This document shows, piece after piece, positions 9,408-18,711 of a stretch of 64,000 nt of DNA. The position numbers and the translations under genes were made by a program. Within the stretch, counting starts at the first letter, position 1; each line of letters opens with the position of its first letter. The DNA comes from Oscillospiraceae bacterium (lineage in GTDB: Bacteria; Bacillota; Clostridia; Oscillospirales; Acutalibacteraceae), in assembly GCA_003514385.1 (NCBI GenBank), contig DOQR01000004.1, forward strand, positions 173,239 to 237,238. The letters are read 5' to 3'. The notes beneath the pieces are model-generated. The model made no database searches and had not been told where the DNA came from. It saw only the letters and a program-made list of their open reading frames with translations.

Positions 9408-10847
9408 TCAATAATATTCCATCTTGTTTGCCGCGGCATTCCAGTGTGGTCTTGTCTCAACACTAACGCTGTCGACACCGTAATACGCCGCAACCCATGA
9501 ATTGAACCACGCACTCTTTTCTATTCCGCCTGTTATACTGAGTTCGTATTTTTGAAGTGACCAAAAACTCTTTTTGGGTTTGCATTGTTTGATAACAATA
9601 TTTTTCCTACCCGCATCTTTTTGTTCGTATATTTCCTGTTCGACTTCCTGATAATTAAGGCTGTCATATTTCAAAGAGTAATATTCCGAAGTATAGATTC
9701 CGGCAAAGAGCACAACGACAAACGCCGCAATAACCGCCGCAGCGCGCCGCATTGAATTTGTCGAGCCTGACTTTTTCTTCATCAAGACCTGTGAAATGAG
9801 CATAAACGCCGAACAAGCCAAAAGCATATTCGCTCCAAAAAAGGCTCGTGCAGGTTCTTCTGGCGAAAGCATAAGTACACACGCCGAAACAAGACCTGAA
9901 GCAAAATAAACACCGGGCAAAAGCCAGTTTATTTTTATCTTCTTAACACGGCTGAATATATATACTACAACTGCCGCAATAACAAGTATTATGATCGCGC
10001 GAAACATATTAACGGCCAATTGTGAAAGCGACCATGAAATATGCTTATAAAAGATACTCTCATACTTTGTGTTTTCCAGTCTCACCCTGTTGCCGGGTGC
10101 AAGCATAAGTATAGAATATCCGACTATACTTCCGACAAGCCCGCAGATGTGGTGCGGCAGGATAACAAGCTTTCTGCGTTTATAATAAAACATAAAGAGC
10201 ACAACCGCCGCAACAACCGCGCATCCGACATTCTCGTTGCTCCACCCCGCAAGCACACCACCCGCAAGTGTGATCACACACAACGCAGTTTCCGCTTTCG
10301 GATTGTGACGAATACCACCTGTCGCATATATTCTGTAAATCATAAGAAACGCCAAAACGAAAGTAGTTGTCCACAGATAATTGAACGAACCGCTAAACCA
10401 AAGGTAGACTGTCGCCGGCAAATACGTTCCCAACCATTCAAAAGCATATACAAAAATAAGAAGCGGAATATTCAGCTTACCCTTTATATTCGCATGGAAA
10501 TACACAAGAAGTCCCAGAAGGACAAACACAAGGGAATTGAAAACATTAAAAACCGTCTTGTCGCTCAAAGCAAAAAGCTGCAACATGAAATGTGCCGGAA
10601 TCCGCCCATTGCAAATTTTATAGTGAACTTTCATTCCCGCGATTATATCGCCTATTCCGGTGAGCCTCTGCGGCGTGCCTTTGAGTGTATGACCTGCATA
10701 TTTAAAGAAATACAGATAGTCATCTGCTGCATATCCGCTGAAGATATTAAAAACAAGAAACAGTACAAACATAGTAGCCACTATAACAACAGCTACCACA
10801 ATTTTTAATCTGTTATTGCCGTTTTGACTTAATTTTAGGTTACGCAA
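9408..10847 (-). CDS. DUF6056-like polytopic membrane protein (putative glycosyltransferase)
   Basis: With the TTG at 10847 as start the protein has 479 residues. A GGAGG at 10857-10861 stands nine bases upstream of it; longer starts would run into the promoter. The first helix follows at about residues 12-35, then AADDYLYF and later NGRIP, LWFSGSFNYLW and GWSNENVG, and about ten more membrane segments. These features match my memory of the DUF6056 family, which resembles GT-C-type membrane glycosyltransferases with an acidic pair in the first outside loop. Such enzymes use lipid-linked sugars, fitting the GtrB-like gene two positions downstream. The assignment to GT-C function is inference. 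Confidence 0.75.
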   Translation of the reverse strand: MRNLKLSQNGNNRLKIVVAVVIVATMFVLFLVFNIFSGYAADDYLYFFKYAGHTLKGTPQRLTGIGDIIAGMKVHYKICNGRIPAHFMLQLFALSDKTVFNVFNSLVFVLLGLLVYFHANIKGKLNIPLLIFVYAFEWLGTYLPATVYLWFSGSFNYLWTTTFVLAFLMIYRIYATGGIRHNPKAETALCVITLAGGVLAGWSNENVGCAVVAAVVLFMFYYKRRKLVILPHHICGLVGSIVGYSILMLAPGNRVRLENTKYESIFYKHISWSLSQLAVNMFRAIIILVIAAVVVYIFSRVKKIKINWLLPGVYFASGLVSACVLMLSPEEPARAFFGANMLLACSAFMLISQVLMKKKSGSTNSMRRAAAVIAAFVVVLFAGIYTSEYYSLKYDSLNYQEVEQEIYEQKDAGRKNIVIKQCKPKKSFWSLQKYELSITGGIEKSAWFNSWVAAYYGVDSVSVETRPHWNAAANKMEYY

Positions 10848-10892
10848 AATCCTTTTCCTCCGACTTTTTTCGGCTGTAAAACACCATGTGAA

Positions 10893-10921
10893 ATAATAGC
10901 ACACGAGCCAATACAATACAA
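10893..10921 (-). promoter_or_regulatory. Promoter of the DUF6056 - PIG-L - GT2 operon
   Basis: Minus-strand TTGTAT (10916-10921) and TATTAT (10893-10898) with a 17-base spacer, about 46 bases before the TTG start. Confidence 0.6.
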
Positions 10922-11115
10922 TTAATTCCCGTTTACAATATAATGAAAAAACGGTTACATCAAATAACAAAACCGTAACATTTTGTATATTACTTCAAAA
11001 CAATATACGAATATTTCGTTAAAATGAAAGGAATTTCATTTTGACTGTCAATATTAATATTATATACATTTGCAAATTATGTAATTCAAGCCCGGTGCAA
11101 TATGGCGGTCAGAAT
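10922..11115. other. AT-rich intergenic stretch without a gene
   Basis: No reading frame with a ribosome binding site is present. An inverted pair ACGGTT / AACCGT lies at about 10950-10975. A promoter-like TTGACT (11041-11046), 16 bases, TATACA (11063-11068) points along the plus strand but leads to no gene and no plus-strand terminator. Confidence 0.5.
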
Positions 11116-11146
11116 ATAAAAAATCCCGCCGGACGACCGACGGGAT
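11116..11146 (-). terminator. Terminator of the GH109 - kinase - GH4 operon
   Basis: ATCCCGTCGG / CCGGCGGGAT stem with one mismatch and loop TCGT, followed on the minus strand by six T. Confidence 0.85.
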
Positions 11147-11166
11147 CAAAATCAATTATATAATTT

Positions 11167-12468
11167 TCAGCACTTGATAACGACATCGTTGGGGAAGAAC
11201 TCGGGAAGATAAGCCTTGTGAGCCCACTTCATCTCCTCGAAACACTTGTGGGCCTTCTCCCAATCACCGACGAGCGGATGCACAAGCAGCGCATTGATAG
11301 CAGCTGCCTCGGAACCAGTGGTCGCGGCCTCGACAGTGTACTTCTCATATGCCTTTACGACACGCATAAGACCAATGATATGTCTGTTATCGACCTTGTC
11401 GATAGCAACAGGCTCCGCGCCGTCCTTGCCGATAACAGCGGCTATCTCGAGAACATCGTCATCGTCCATGAAATCAACAGTGCCGTTGTTCTTGATGTTG
11501 ACTATCTGGACATCGCGCTTATCGTTTGCGATGGAATCGATAAGAGAGACTGCAGCGAGAGAATATTTGTGGCCGCCACGCTGATCGAGAAGAGCGGGCT
11601 TTGTGACAAGAGTCTCGTCCGAATACATCTCAAGCAGTTCTTCTTCAATCTCCATGCAGACGCGTGCGCGGCACTTCTCATCCTCTTTCTGATGCTGAAG
11701 CTTCGCGTCTCTGCAATAATAATACTGGAGATAAGACGAGGGAATTCCGCGAACGGCGTTGAGGCAATCGAGCGAGAAGCCGTCGTCCTTTATGTTCGCC
11801 ATAACTTTTGTCGAGAAGCCCTGAGCGAGCATATCGTCGATAAGCTCCTTGCCGTCCTTCTTGACGGAGGTTATCCAGCTGAGGTGGTTAAGACCGACAT
11901 ATGTAATATCGCAGTCATCGCCCATAGCCTCTTTTGTATCGTCAATCATGTTGATCGGGACATTGCAAAGACCCATACACTTGACATTGGTGTGGTTGAG
12001 CACGAACTCGGTGATGATGCCGGAGGGATTGGTGAAGTTGATGAGCCATGCGTTGGGACAGATAGCCTCGATGCGGTCGCAGATATGCTGCATGACCGGA
12101 ATAGTACGCAGAGCCTTGAAGAAGCCGCCGATACCGGTGGTCTCCTGACCGATGAGGTCATATTTGAGCGGGATAGTCTCGTCAAGATAACGGGCATGAA
12201 GCATACCGACTCTTATCTGAGTGACAACAAAGTCTGCACCCTGAAGAGCCTCATCGAGGTTATCGGTGAGAAGAGTTTCGCACTCTATACCTGCCTTCTT
12301 GAGCATTCTCAGGCAGAGGTTACCGACTATTGTCCTCTTTCTCTCGTCGATATCCATAAAGGATATCTTCTTGAGCTTGAGCGAGGACTGAGCCTTTATG
12401 AATCCGTCCACAAGCTCGGGGCAATATGTGCTGCCCGAACCGATGACTGCTACTGTAATTTCTTTCAT
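11167..12468 (-). CDS. GH4 6-phospho-beta-glucosidase
   Basis: 433 residues. The N-terminal Rossmann motif is VAVIGSGSTYCPELV (NAD binding), followed by INFTNPSG (about 143-150), the GH4 subgroup motif CNVP at residues 168-171 and GLNHLSW (192-198). GH4 enzymes use NAD+ and Mn2+ to oxidise C3 transiently and cleave by elimination. CNVP is the signature of the 6-phospho-beta-glucosidases (CelF, LicH), as opposed to CHSV or CDMP groups. It is the last gene of an operon with a BadF-type sugar kinase and a GH109-like oxidoreductase and has no PTS gene nearby, so its phosphorylated substrate may come from the kinase. Confidence 0.93.
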   Translation of the reverse strand: MKEITVAVIGSGSTYCPELVDGFIKAQSSLKLKKISFMDIDERKRTIVGNLCLRMLKKAGIECETLLTDNLDEALQGADFVVTQIRVGMLHARYLDETIPLKYDLIGQETTGIGGFFKALRTIPVMQHICDRIEAICPNAWLINFTNPSGIITEFVLNHTNVKCMGLCNVPINMIDDTKEAMGDDCDITYVGLNHLSWITSVKKDGKELIDDMLAQGFSTKVMANIKDDGFSLDCLNAVRGIPSSYLQYYYCRDAKLQHQKEDEKCRARVCMEIEEELLEMYSDETLVTKPALLDQRGGHKYSLAAVSLIDSIANDKRDVQIVNIKNNGTVDFMDDDDVLEIAAVIGKDGAEPVAIDKVDNRHIIGLMRVVKAYEKYTVEAATTGSEAAAINALLVHPLVGDWEKAHKCFEEMKWAHKAYLPEFFPNDVVIKC

Positions 12469-12496
12469 ATATATTACTCCCTTTTCTGTAAAATCC

Positions 12497-13435
12497 TTAT
12501 TTATACTGCCTGAATATCCAGTTTATGCAACCGGTGACAGGCTCTTTATCGAGCTTTATGAACTCCAGCTTTCTTCCGCTCATCTGCTGTGCATACTCGT
12601 GCATTTTTTTGATATAAGCATCGTTCGGAAGCTTCGTGTGCATTGAGCCGGAAAGAACGACCTCGATCTCGTCACCGTCAAACTCCATCTGCTTTGCAAG
12701 CGCCGCAATGAACTGCGCGCCGCGCTTTGCCATCTCATCTGTTTTGGCAAGCGCAGGGGCATCGCCCATAGCCGCCGCCTTGAAGAACGAGCCGATAAGA
12801 GTCTTGATATAGAGCGGAGCCTCCTCCGTCTCAAGCTTTGCAACGGTTCCGACGAACTCCTCGCGCGAAGTGATGCCGAATGCATCGTAGTACATCTTCG
12901 TGATAAGCGTAGGTTCAAGTCCGAGATAGACTTCATCGTATATGAGCCTGAATGCAGTCTGCGCTATCCAGTTGCCGTTGCCCATATCACCGGTGCACTC
13001 GCTGAGTCCGCCGAGCTGGAGCATATTGCCCTTTGAATCTATCGCATTGCAGCAAGTACCTGTTCCGCAGTTATAGCCAATTGCCGCGCCGCTCTCGGAA
13101 CCCGCCTGAACGACGATAAAGCCGTCGTTATAGATAGCAAAGTTGCGAAGCCCTTTTTCCGAAAGCTTTTCGCACATGATATCATGCTGGAACTGATGGT
13201 CGATTCCCGCAAGACCCATCAGCGAAAAAGCAACATCGCCAAGAGATATTCCCGCCTCATCGACAAGTTCGGTTATACCGTTCCAGATAACCGCGCTCGC
13301 CTCGTCAAACGCGCCTTCGAGATTCTCGTGGTTGCTTCCCGGTCCGTAGACCGTTTTGACTACATTTTTGTTCTCATCAAAAAGGGAGAACGCCGTTTTT
13401 GTTCCGCCTCCGTCAACACCGATGTAAAAGCTCAT
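12497..13435 (-). CDS. BadF/BadG-family sugar kinase, N-acetylglucosamine kinase-like
   Basis: 312 residues of the ASKHA fold: phosphate-1 loop YIGVDGGGTKTAF (residues 4-16), AGID region, phosphate-2 loop GYNCGTGTCCNA (about 118-129), a GDMGNGNWIA segment typical of N-acetylglucosamine kinases, and adenosine-loop VVLSGSM (about 262-268). The family phosphorylates free amino sugars at O6, and some members act on glucosides. Its start overlaps the stop of the upstream oxidoreductase by 4 bases (ATGA), and the GH4 gene follows 28 bases later, so the three products are made together. It may supply the phosphorylated substrate of the GH4 enzyme. Confidence 0.88.
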   Translation of the reverse strand: MSFYIGVDGGGTKTAFSLFDENKNVVKTVYGPGSNHENLEGAFDEASAVIWNGITELVDEAGISLGDVAFSLMGLAGIDHQFQHDIMCEKLSEKGLRNFAIYNDGFIVVQAGSESGAAIGYNCGTGTCCNAIDSKGNMLQLGGLSECTGDMGNGNWIAQTAFRLIYDEVYLGLEPTLITKMYYDAFGITSREEFVGTVAKLETEEAPLYIKTLIGSFFKAAAMGDAPALAKTDEMAKRGAQFIAALAKQMEFDGDEIEVVLSGSMHTKLPNDAYIKKMHEYAQQMSGRKLEFIKLDKEPVTGCINWIFRQYK

Positions 13436-14703
13436 TCACCTTTCTCCTCATCACTGAAAAACTCTTCGCAGATTTCCTCTGCGTTATATCTGCTGCGTCT
13501 TGCCGGGGCTCTGTCGATCCACATGCCGTTTGTGAAATCGGGCACGGGCACAGGCATGCTGCCCATTGCTATCGACTGCTCCGAAAGGCAGGTTATAGCC
13601 ATCCATGTTGCCGCATCATAGACATCTATCGGAGGCTCGAGGTCATACATCGCGCTCTCGACAAATGCGGAGAAGACAAGATAATCCATGCCGCCGTGAC
13701 CGTGTTTCTCACTCTCGGAAGCATAGGTCTTCCAAAGCGGATGCTCATATTTTTCAAGATAATTTTCAAACGGCTCCCAGCTGTGCATCCAGTCGCCCTC
13801 TTCGTGCTTCGTCACGCCGTCGATATATATTCCCTTTGCATCCTCGTTATATGTCGCGCGAGTGCCGTGAATCTTATAGTTGCGCGAATAAGGCCGTGGA
13901 AGCGTGCAGTCATGCACGAGCGTTATAGTTTCGCCGTGGGCGCATTTTATCATAGTTGTAACTATATCGCCCTGGTTGAATTTGTAATCCGCGAGGTCGT
14001 AATCCTCGCCCTGAGTGTTCTTGAGCCAAGTATTGAGTCCGCATGCCTTGCTCGCCATTGAAGTAAGAGTGAGGAAGCGGTTGCCGCGGTTGATATGCAG
14101 CGCCTTGGCTATGGGGCCGAGCTGATGGGTGGGATAAAGCTCACCGTTGCGGTTCTTGAAGTTATGTATTCTGCCGTGGCGGTTTTCGCGTCCGAGACCT
14201 ATCTCGTCTCTGAGGTCATGCTCATAGCCGCCCTGCATATGCACGACCTCGCCGAAAATACCCTCGCGCATCATGCGCAGAAGAGCCATTTCGTTGCGGT
14301 CATAGCAGCAGTTTTCAAGAAGCATGCAGAACTTACCGGTCTCTTCGGAAGCTCTGACGAGCTGCCAGCACTCCTCGATAGACGACGCTCCGCCGACTTC
14401 CATGGCAACATGCTTGCCTGCTCTCATGCAGTCGACCGCTATGCGGGCATGGGTTATCCAAGTAGTTGCGACCATAACAGCCTTGATATCGTCGCGCTTT
14501 AGCAGTTCTTTATAGTCGAGATACATCTCGGGTTCCTCGCCCGTTTTCTCTTTGACTATCTCAACTCCGCGGCGCGCTCTGTCCTCATACTTATCGCAGA
14601 CGGCGACAACCTTTACGCCGTCAATGCTGATAAGCTCGCCGAGGTTGCCCTGACCGCGTCCGCCGAGGCCGATTATTGCAAAATTAGTCTGTTTTACCTC
14701 CAT
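13432..14703 (-). CDS. Gfo/Idh/MocA oxidoreductase of GH109 type
   Basis: 423 residues. A Rossmann domain with FAIIGLGGRGQGN (about 8-20) is followed by AGKHVAMEVGG (about 95-105) and the alpha/beta domain containing NGELYPTHQLGP (about 183-195). The latter is close to the G(N/E)xYPTHGLGP signature of GH109. GH109 glycosidases hydrolyse alpha-N-acetylgalactosaminides (some members other linkages) with a tightly bound NAD through an oxidation-elimination route, analogous to GH4. No signal peptide is present, so cytoplasmic action is expected. First gene of the operon, with promoter at 14762-14790. A simple dehydrogenase role is the alternative. Confidence 0.85.
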   Translation of the reverse strand: MEVKQTNFAIIGLGGRGQGNLGELISIDGVKVVAVCDKYEDRARRGVEIVKEKTGEEPEMYLDYKELLKRDDIKAVMVATTWITHARIAVDCMRAGKHVAMEVGGASSIEECWQLVRASEETGKFCMLLENCCYDRNEMALLRMMREGIFGEVVHMQGGYEHDLRDEIGLGRENRHGRIHNFKNRNGELYPTHQLGPIAKALHINRGNRFLTLTSMASKACGLNTWLKNTQGEDYDLADYKFNQGDIVTTMIKCAHGETITLVHDCTLPRPYSRNYKIHGTRATYNEDAKGIYIDGVTKHEEGDWMHSWEPFENYLEKYEHPLWKTYASESEKHGHGGMDYLVFSAFVESAMYDLEPPIDVYDAATWMAITCLSEQSIAMGSMPVPVPDFTNGMWIDRAPARRSRYNAEEICEEFFSDEEKGE

Positions 14704-14761
14704 ATCCGATTCCTCCGTGGGGATATCTTTTACAACACATTCGCCTTTTCTGTCGAATGTT

Positions 14762-14790
14762 ATTATAATACTTTATTAATGATACTTCAA
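14762..14790 (-). promoter_or_regulatory. Promoter of the GH109-like - kinase - GH4 operon
   Basis: Minus-strand TTGAAG (14785-14790), 17-base spacer, TATAAT (14762-14767), about 58 bases before the first start codon. Confidence 0.7.
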
Positions 14791-14815
14791 GTGATTGGCA
14801 AAAATAAACAGCTTT

Positions 14816-15619
14816 TCAGAGAATATTATCGAGTATCTCTATCACATTTGCCACAGCGCCGTCATTATTCGAGCGTACGACATAGTCGGCGTGTTCGAGC
14901 GCCTCCGGCGAGCCGTTTTCAGGGACGAATCCTGCTTTTGCCGCGACTAGCATTTCAATGTCGTTATATCCGTCGCCCACGGCAAAAGTCCTGTCGTGAG
15001 GGACGCCGAGAGCGTCGGCAAGGAAAAGCAGACCCGTGCCCTTATCAGAGCCTTTCTTCATGACTTCTATATATCCACCGTTTGTCGGCAAAAATGCGGG
15101 ATCATCAAAATTCTCGCGCATAAACGCCTGCACTTCCTGCGATATTCCCTCCGCGTCAAACATAGCCTTCGCCCAGGGAAACTCCGTCTCGGACGGGTCG
15201 TTGACAACTTTATAAGGTATACCCTGACTTGTAAAATGGCGGTGTGAAGTGTCATCAAGATGTATTGCATAAGTACTGTCAAACGGATACATTTCTATTG
15301 AGACATCCGGAAATTTTTCCATTATAGCTCTGACGAACGGGATTCCGTGTTCGGCATCTATACCGTTTACGAACACAGGCTCGTTTTTTTCATAGTCATA
15401 CGCCATGGAGCCGTTTGTCAGCAGAACGGGCGCATTGATATAAGACGGGTCATAGAGATGAAAGCCTTGATATGTCCTGCCGGTGCAGACCGTAAAATAT
15501 CCGCCCTCGGCAATAAAATACGCTATTGCCGAACGGACATCGTCGGTTATTATTCCGTCGTCATTCTTGAGCGTGCCGTCAAAATCGCTCGCTATGAGCA
15601 CTTTTTCAAACTTTCCCAA
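14816..15619 (-). CDS. Cof-type HAD-IIB phosphatase
   Basis: With TTG at 15619 as start the protein is 267 residues: a GGAGG stands seven bases upstream, and the longer frame would begin inside the promoter. HAD motif I is SDFDGTL (about residues 10-16), motif II VCTGRTY (about 46-52), the cap covers about 85-190, and the motif III/IV region is KGTGLLFLADALG and FAVGDGYNDIEML (about 220-232). Cof enzymes dephosphorylate sugar phosphates, FMN or pyridoxal phosphate in the cytosol; the true substrate cannot be read. It ends about 110 bases upstream of the GH109 operon start, codirectional with it. Confidence 0.92.
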   Translation of the reverse strand: MGKFEKVLIASDFDGTLKNDDGIITDDVRSAIAYFIAEGGYFTVCTGRTYQGFHLYDPSYINAPVLLTNGSMAYDYEKNEPVFVNGIDAEHGIPFVRAIMEKFPDVSIEMYPFDSTYAIHLDDTSHRHFTSQGIPYKVVNDPSETEFPWAKAMFDAEGISQEVQAFMRENFDDPAFLPTNGGYIEVMKKGSDKGTGLLFLADALGVPHDRTFAVGDGYNDIEMLVAAKAGFVPENGSPEALEHADYVVRSNNDGAVANVIEILDNIL

Positions 15620-15653
15620 GGCACTTCCTCCGCACAATAAAATTCGCGCTAAA

Positions 15654-15682
15654 ATGATAACATTTAAGGATATCAAAGTCAA
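15654..15682 (-). promoter_or_regulatory. Promoter of the Cof-type phosphatase gene
   Basis: Minus-strand TTGACT (15677-15682), 17-base spacer, TATCAT (15654-15659). Confidence 0.65.
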
Positions 15683-15722
15683 TTGAAACGCCTGCCTTTT
15701 TGCTTTTCTTTTTTGCGCGAAG

Positions 15723-15750
15723 TTGAAAAATCTGATAATAGTGATATACT
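15723..15750 (+). promoter_or_regulatory. Promoter of the tldD - tldE operon
   Basis: TTGAAA (15723-15728), 16-base spacer, TATACT (15745-15750), followed by AAGGAG ahead of the ATG at 15800. Confidence 0.65.
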
Positions 15751-15799
15751 ATATAGTCAGGGACGAAGATAGAAAAATTCTTTGTAAAGGAGAAATCAT

Positions 15800-17182
15800 A
15801 TGATAAAGGATATTCTTTCGCCGCACAGGGCGCAGCTCAGCGACCACACCGAGCTGCGTGCGCAGAAGAACACTTCGCGCGGAGTGTCGATGCTCGGTGG
15901 AAATCTCGTCGGCAACGCACGCACAGAGAAAAGCGGCATCAATGCCAGAGTATATAAAAACGGAGTTTACGGCTTTGCTTCAAGCGCGGAATACTCGGAA
16001 GAGAGCATAAAAAGCGTACTCAAGGCCGCGAGCGACAACGCCGTATTTCTGAGTTCGAGAGTCAGCCACGAGGCGAAGATAATAAGACCGATTCCTGCCG
16101 GAATAAAAACGATGAACGGCGACATAAATGACTGCGAGCAGAAAGTATATATTGAATTTGCAAAAGAGATCGACGAATATATCGCGAAGAAATATCCGGA
16201 TCTCGTCAGCCGCTCGATAAGCATCAGGGCAGATTCGATGGAGAAAAGGCTCTGCGTCAATGACGGATTCGATTCATATTCGCTCGTGCCGAGAAGTTTT
16301 GTCTATGTTTTTCTGACCGCCGAGGCCAAGGACGGAACAAATGTTGAACTTTATAAAGTATTCGGCGGGCGCGGATTCTTCACCGAAGTATTTTCCTCCC
16401 CCGACGAGCTTTTCGGCGGTATAGATGTGCTTTATGAAAACCTTATGAAAAAAGCTGATGGCGTATATGCGGACGCGGGATACAGAGATGTCGTGATGCA
16501 TCCGAACCTCGCGGGCATACTCGCGCACGAAGCGGTCGGTCACACGGTTGAAGCTGATTTAGTGCTCGGCGGTTCGGTCGCGGCGCACTGCATGAACAAG
16601 CAGGTTGCAAGTGAGCTTATAACCATGGTCGACTTCGCTCACACCCTGCCGGACGGCTCCTCGGCTCCCCTGCCCGTTCTTGTCGACGACGAGGGCACGC
16701 CCGCGGAGGACGCAATTCTCATAAAAGACGGCATTCTCAGAGGATACATGAACAGCCGAGAGAGCGCGGAGCATTTCGGAGTCAAACCGCAGGGCAACGC
16801 GAGAGCTTACGCATTCTCGGACGAGCCGCTTATAAGAATGAGAAACACCGCAATTCTTCCCGGCAAAGACAAGCTCGAAGATATGATAGCTTCGATAGAC
16901 GACGGATATTTTCTAACGGAGACCAACAACGGTCAGGCAGACACGACCGGCGAGTTCATGTTCGGCGTCTGCATGGGTTATGAGATAAAGCACGGCAAGC
17001 TCGGCAGAGCGATAAGAGACACGACGATATCGGGCATAGCGTTTGATATGCTCAAGACTGTCGATATGCTCTCCGATGACATGGTGTGGACCTGCTCCGG
17101 CATGTGCGGCAAGAAACAGCCGATGCCCGTCGGAATGGGCGGTCCCGCCGTCAAATGCAAAGTAAATATCGGCGGACGCTGA
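15800..17182 (+). CDS. tldD: TldD-type metalloprotease subunit
   Basis: 460 residues with the TldD zinc-binding motif HEAVGH at residues 243-248, the glycine-rich NNGQADTTGEFMFGV segment (about 374-388) and a C-terminal MCGKKQPMPVGMGGP. TldD with TldE forms a heterodimeric protease that threads and degrades unfolded peptides, and trims leader peptides of some RiPPs such as microcin B17. The start has an AAGGAG six to ten bases upstream. tldE follows 16 bases later with its own AAGGAG. No RiPP precursor or modification gene is nearby, so a housekeeping peptidase role is likely. Confidence 0.95.
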   Translation: MIKDILSPHRAQLSDHTELRAQKNTSRGVSMLGGNLVGNARTEKSGINARVYKNGVYGFASSAEYSEESIKSVLKAASDNAVFLSSRVSHEAKIIRPIPAGIKTMNGDINDCEQKVYIEFAKEIDEYIAKKYPDLVSRSISIRADSMEKRLCVNDGFDSYSLVPRSFVYVFLTAEAKDGTNVELYKVFGGRGFFTEVFSSPDELFGGIDVLYENLMKKADGVYADAGYRDVVMHPNLAGILAHEAVGHTVEADLVLGGSVAAHCMNKQVASELITMVDFAHTLPDGSSAPLPVLVDDEGTPAEDAILIKDGILRGYMNSRESAEHFGVKPQGNARAYAFSDEPLIRMRNTAILPGKDKLEDMIASIDDGYFLTETNNGQADTTGEFMFGVCMGYEIKHGKLGRAIRDTTISGIAFDMLKTVDMLSDDMVWTCSGMCGKKQPMPVGMGGPAVKCKVNIGGR

Positions 17183-17198
17183 GAAAGGAGCGATAAAA

Positions 17199-18497
17199 AT
17201 GACTGATATATATGAGATAGCGGGATATACACTCAAAGCGCTCAAAGATTGCGGCGCGGATGCAGCTCAGTGCATCGTCGGCAGAAGCAAAAAGGATGAG
17301 CTGAATGTTGACGGCGGAAAGTTCAGCCTGATGCGCTCCACATTCAACACAAGCATCTCGATGAAAGCAATAAAGGACGGCAAAAAAGGCGTCACAAGCA
17401 TAAATCAAGCGACAAAAGAAGCGATCGACGAAGCTGCGGCTCAGTGCATCGCTGCGGCGGAATCTTCCGTTCCCGACGAAGCCGAGCAAATAGCGCCTTT
17501 CACTGCAAAAACCGAATACAAAACCGGAGTTTTTGAACCCGACCTTGACAAGCTGTTTGACAGGATAGAGGAATTCATGAGCCAGACTAAAAAAGAATAT
17601 CCGAAAGTCATTCTTGAGCAACTTATTTCCGACTATGAGCATAGCGAAAAGCTCTATATGAACACAAACGGAACAAGTCTCAGATATGAGCACGGCGAAT
17701 ACTCGTTCAACACGATGTTCTCCGCACATGAGGGTGAAAAAGCCTCGTCGTTCAACGGATATTTCTGCGCACTTGACAATCTCGACAAGCCGTTTATGGA
17801 TGCGGGTATGCAGAGACAGTTGCTCGAAGAGAGCGAAAAGCAGCTCGACACAGTCTCGCCGAGCGAAAAATTCGTCGGCAAGGTAATTTATTCCCCCGAC
17901 TGCTTCAACGAGCTTTTGCAGACGGCACTCGAAAATTTTGCATCATCCGGCGTGCTTATTGACGGCACATCTCCCTGGAAAGACGCGCTGAACACGAAAG
18001 TCGCGAGCGAAAAGCTGAATCTCAGAAGCGTTCCGCTTGACGGCAGAACGGTGGTCGGTCAGCGTTTTACCTCCGACGGCTACCCTGCCGAGAACATGGA
18101 CATCATTGTTGACGGCGTTCTCAAGACTTTTATTCTTTCGCAGTACGGAGCAAACAAGACCGGTTTCCCACGCGCTCTCAACGGCGGCAATAACCTCGAA
18201 GTTCTCCCCGGCGACAAGACGCTCGAAGAGATGATCGCAGGAATAGACAAAGGTCTGATAGTCAACCGATTCTCCGGCGGTCAGCCGTCATCGAACGGAG
18301 ATTTTTCCGGCGTCGCGAAGAACAGTTTTCTTATCGAAAACGGAAAAGTCAGCTCTGCAGTCAGCGAGACAATGATAAGCGGCAACATTATCGACATGCT
18401 CAACAACATCGTCGCAATATCCAAAGAGCAGACTACGGACGGACTTTCATTCTTGCCGTGGGCTGAATTCGACGGAGTCACGGTATCGGGCAAATAA
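17199..18497 (+). CDS. tldE: TldE/PmbA-type partner of TldD
   Basis: 432 residues, homologous in layout to TldD but without an HExxxH motif, as expected of the non-catalytic partner PmbA/TldE. Recognisable parts are the N-terminal SMKAIKDGKKGVTS, the central FVGKVIYSPDCFNELL, and the C-terminal FSGGQPSSNGDFSGVAKNS which mirrors the glycine-rich loop of TldD. It shares an operon with tldD (16-base gap), matching the obligate heterodimer. Confidence 0.93.
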   Translation: MTDIYEIAGYTLKALKDCGADAAQCIVGRSKKDELNVDGGKFSLMRSTFNTSISMKAIKDGKKGVTSINQATKEAIDEAAAQCIAAAESSVPDEAEQIAPFTAKTEYKTGVFEPDLDKLFDRIEEFMSQTKKEYPKVILEQLISDYEHSEKLYMNTNGTSLRYEHGEYSFNTMFSAHEGEKASSFNGYFCALDNLDKPFMDAGMQRQLLEESEKQLDTVSPSEKFVGKVIYSPDCFNELLQTALENFASSGVLIDGTSPWKDALNTKVASEKLNLRSVPLDGRTVVGQRFTSDGYPAENMDIIVDGVLKTFILSQYGANKTGFPRALNGGNNLEVLPGDKTLEEMIAGIDKGLIVNRFSGGQPSSNGDFSGVAKNSFLIENGKVSSAVSETMISGNIIDMLNNIVAISKEQTTDGLSFLPWAEFDGVTVSGK

Positions 18498-18506
18498 GAA
18501 AAAATT

Positions 18507-18539
18507 TCCTGCGGCTTTTATGTATTTTAAGCCGCAGGA
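18507..18539. terminator. Hairpin after tldE
   Basis: TCCTGCGGCTT / AAGCCGCAGGA perfect 11-base stem with an 11-base loop starting ten bases after the tldE stop. The T-run is on the minus-strand side only, so it would also stop minus-strand readthrough from the GT2 gene. Confidence 0.7.
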
Positions 18540-18711
18540 TACACATAATGATACTGGCAGCCGGAGCTGATATTATTTCGGGCGCTTTTAAGTGAAGAAG
18601 CTATTGTTCATTGTCTTTTCAACAGCGCATTTCAGCATTTGCTGCCTTTGACGGAGCCGTGGCTCTGCGGGTGTGGTTGACAGCCTGCAGACCCGGCTCT
18701 TTCGCTTATAA

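Noticed and set aside
11041-11068. TTGACT, 16 bases, TATACA as a plus-strand promoter for a small RNA.
   Set aside because: No gene and no plus-strand terminator follow; the next hairpin has its T-run on the other strand.
11218-12513. A 431-codon plus-strand frame opposite the GH4 6-phospho-beta-glucosidase gene.
   Set aside because: The minus-strand product has full GH4 motifs; the plus-strand frame has none.
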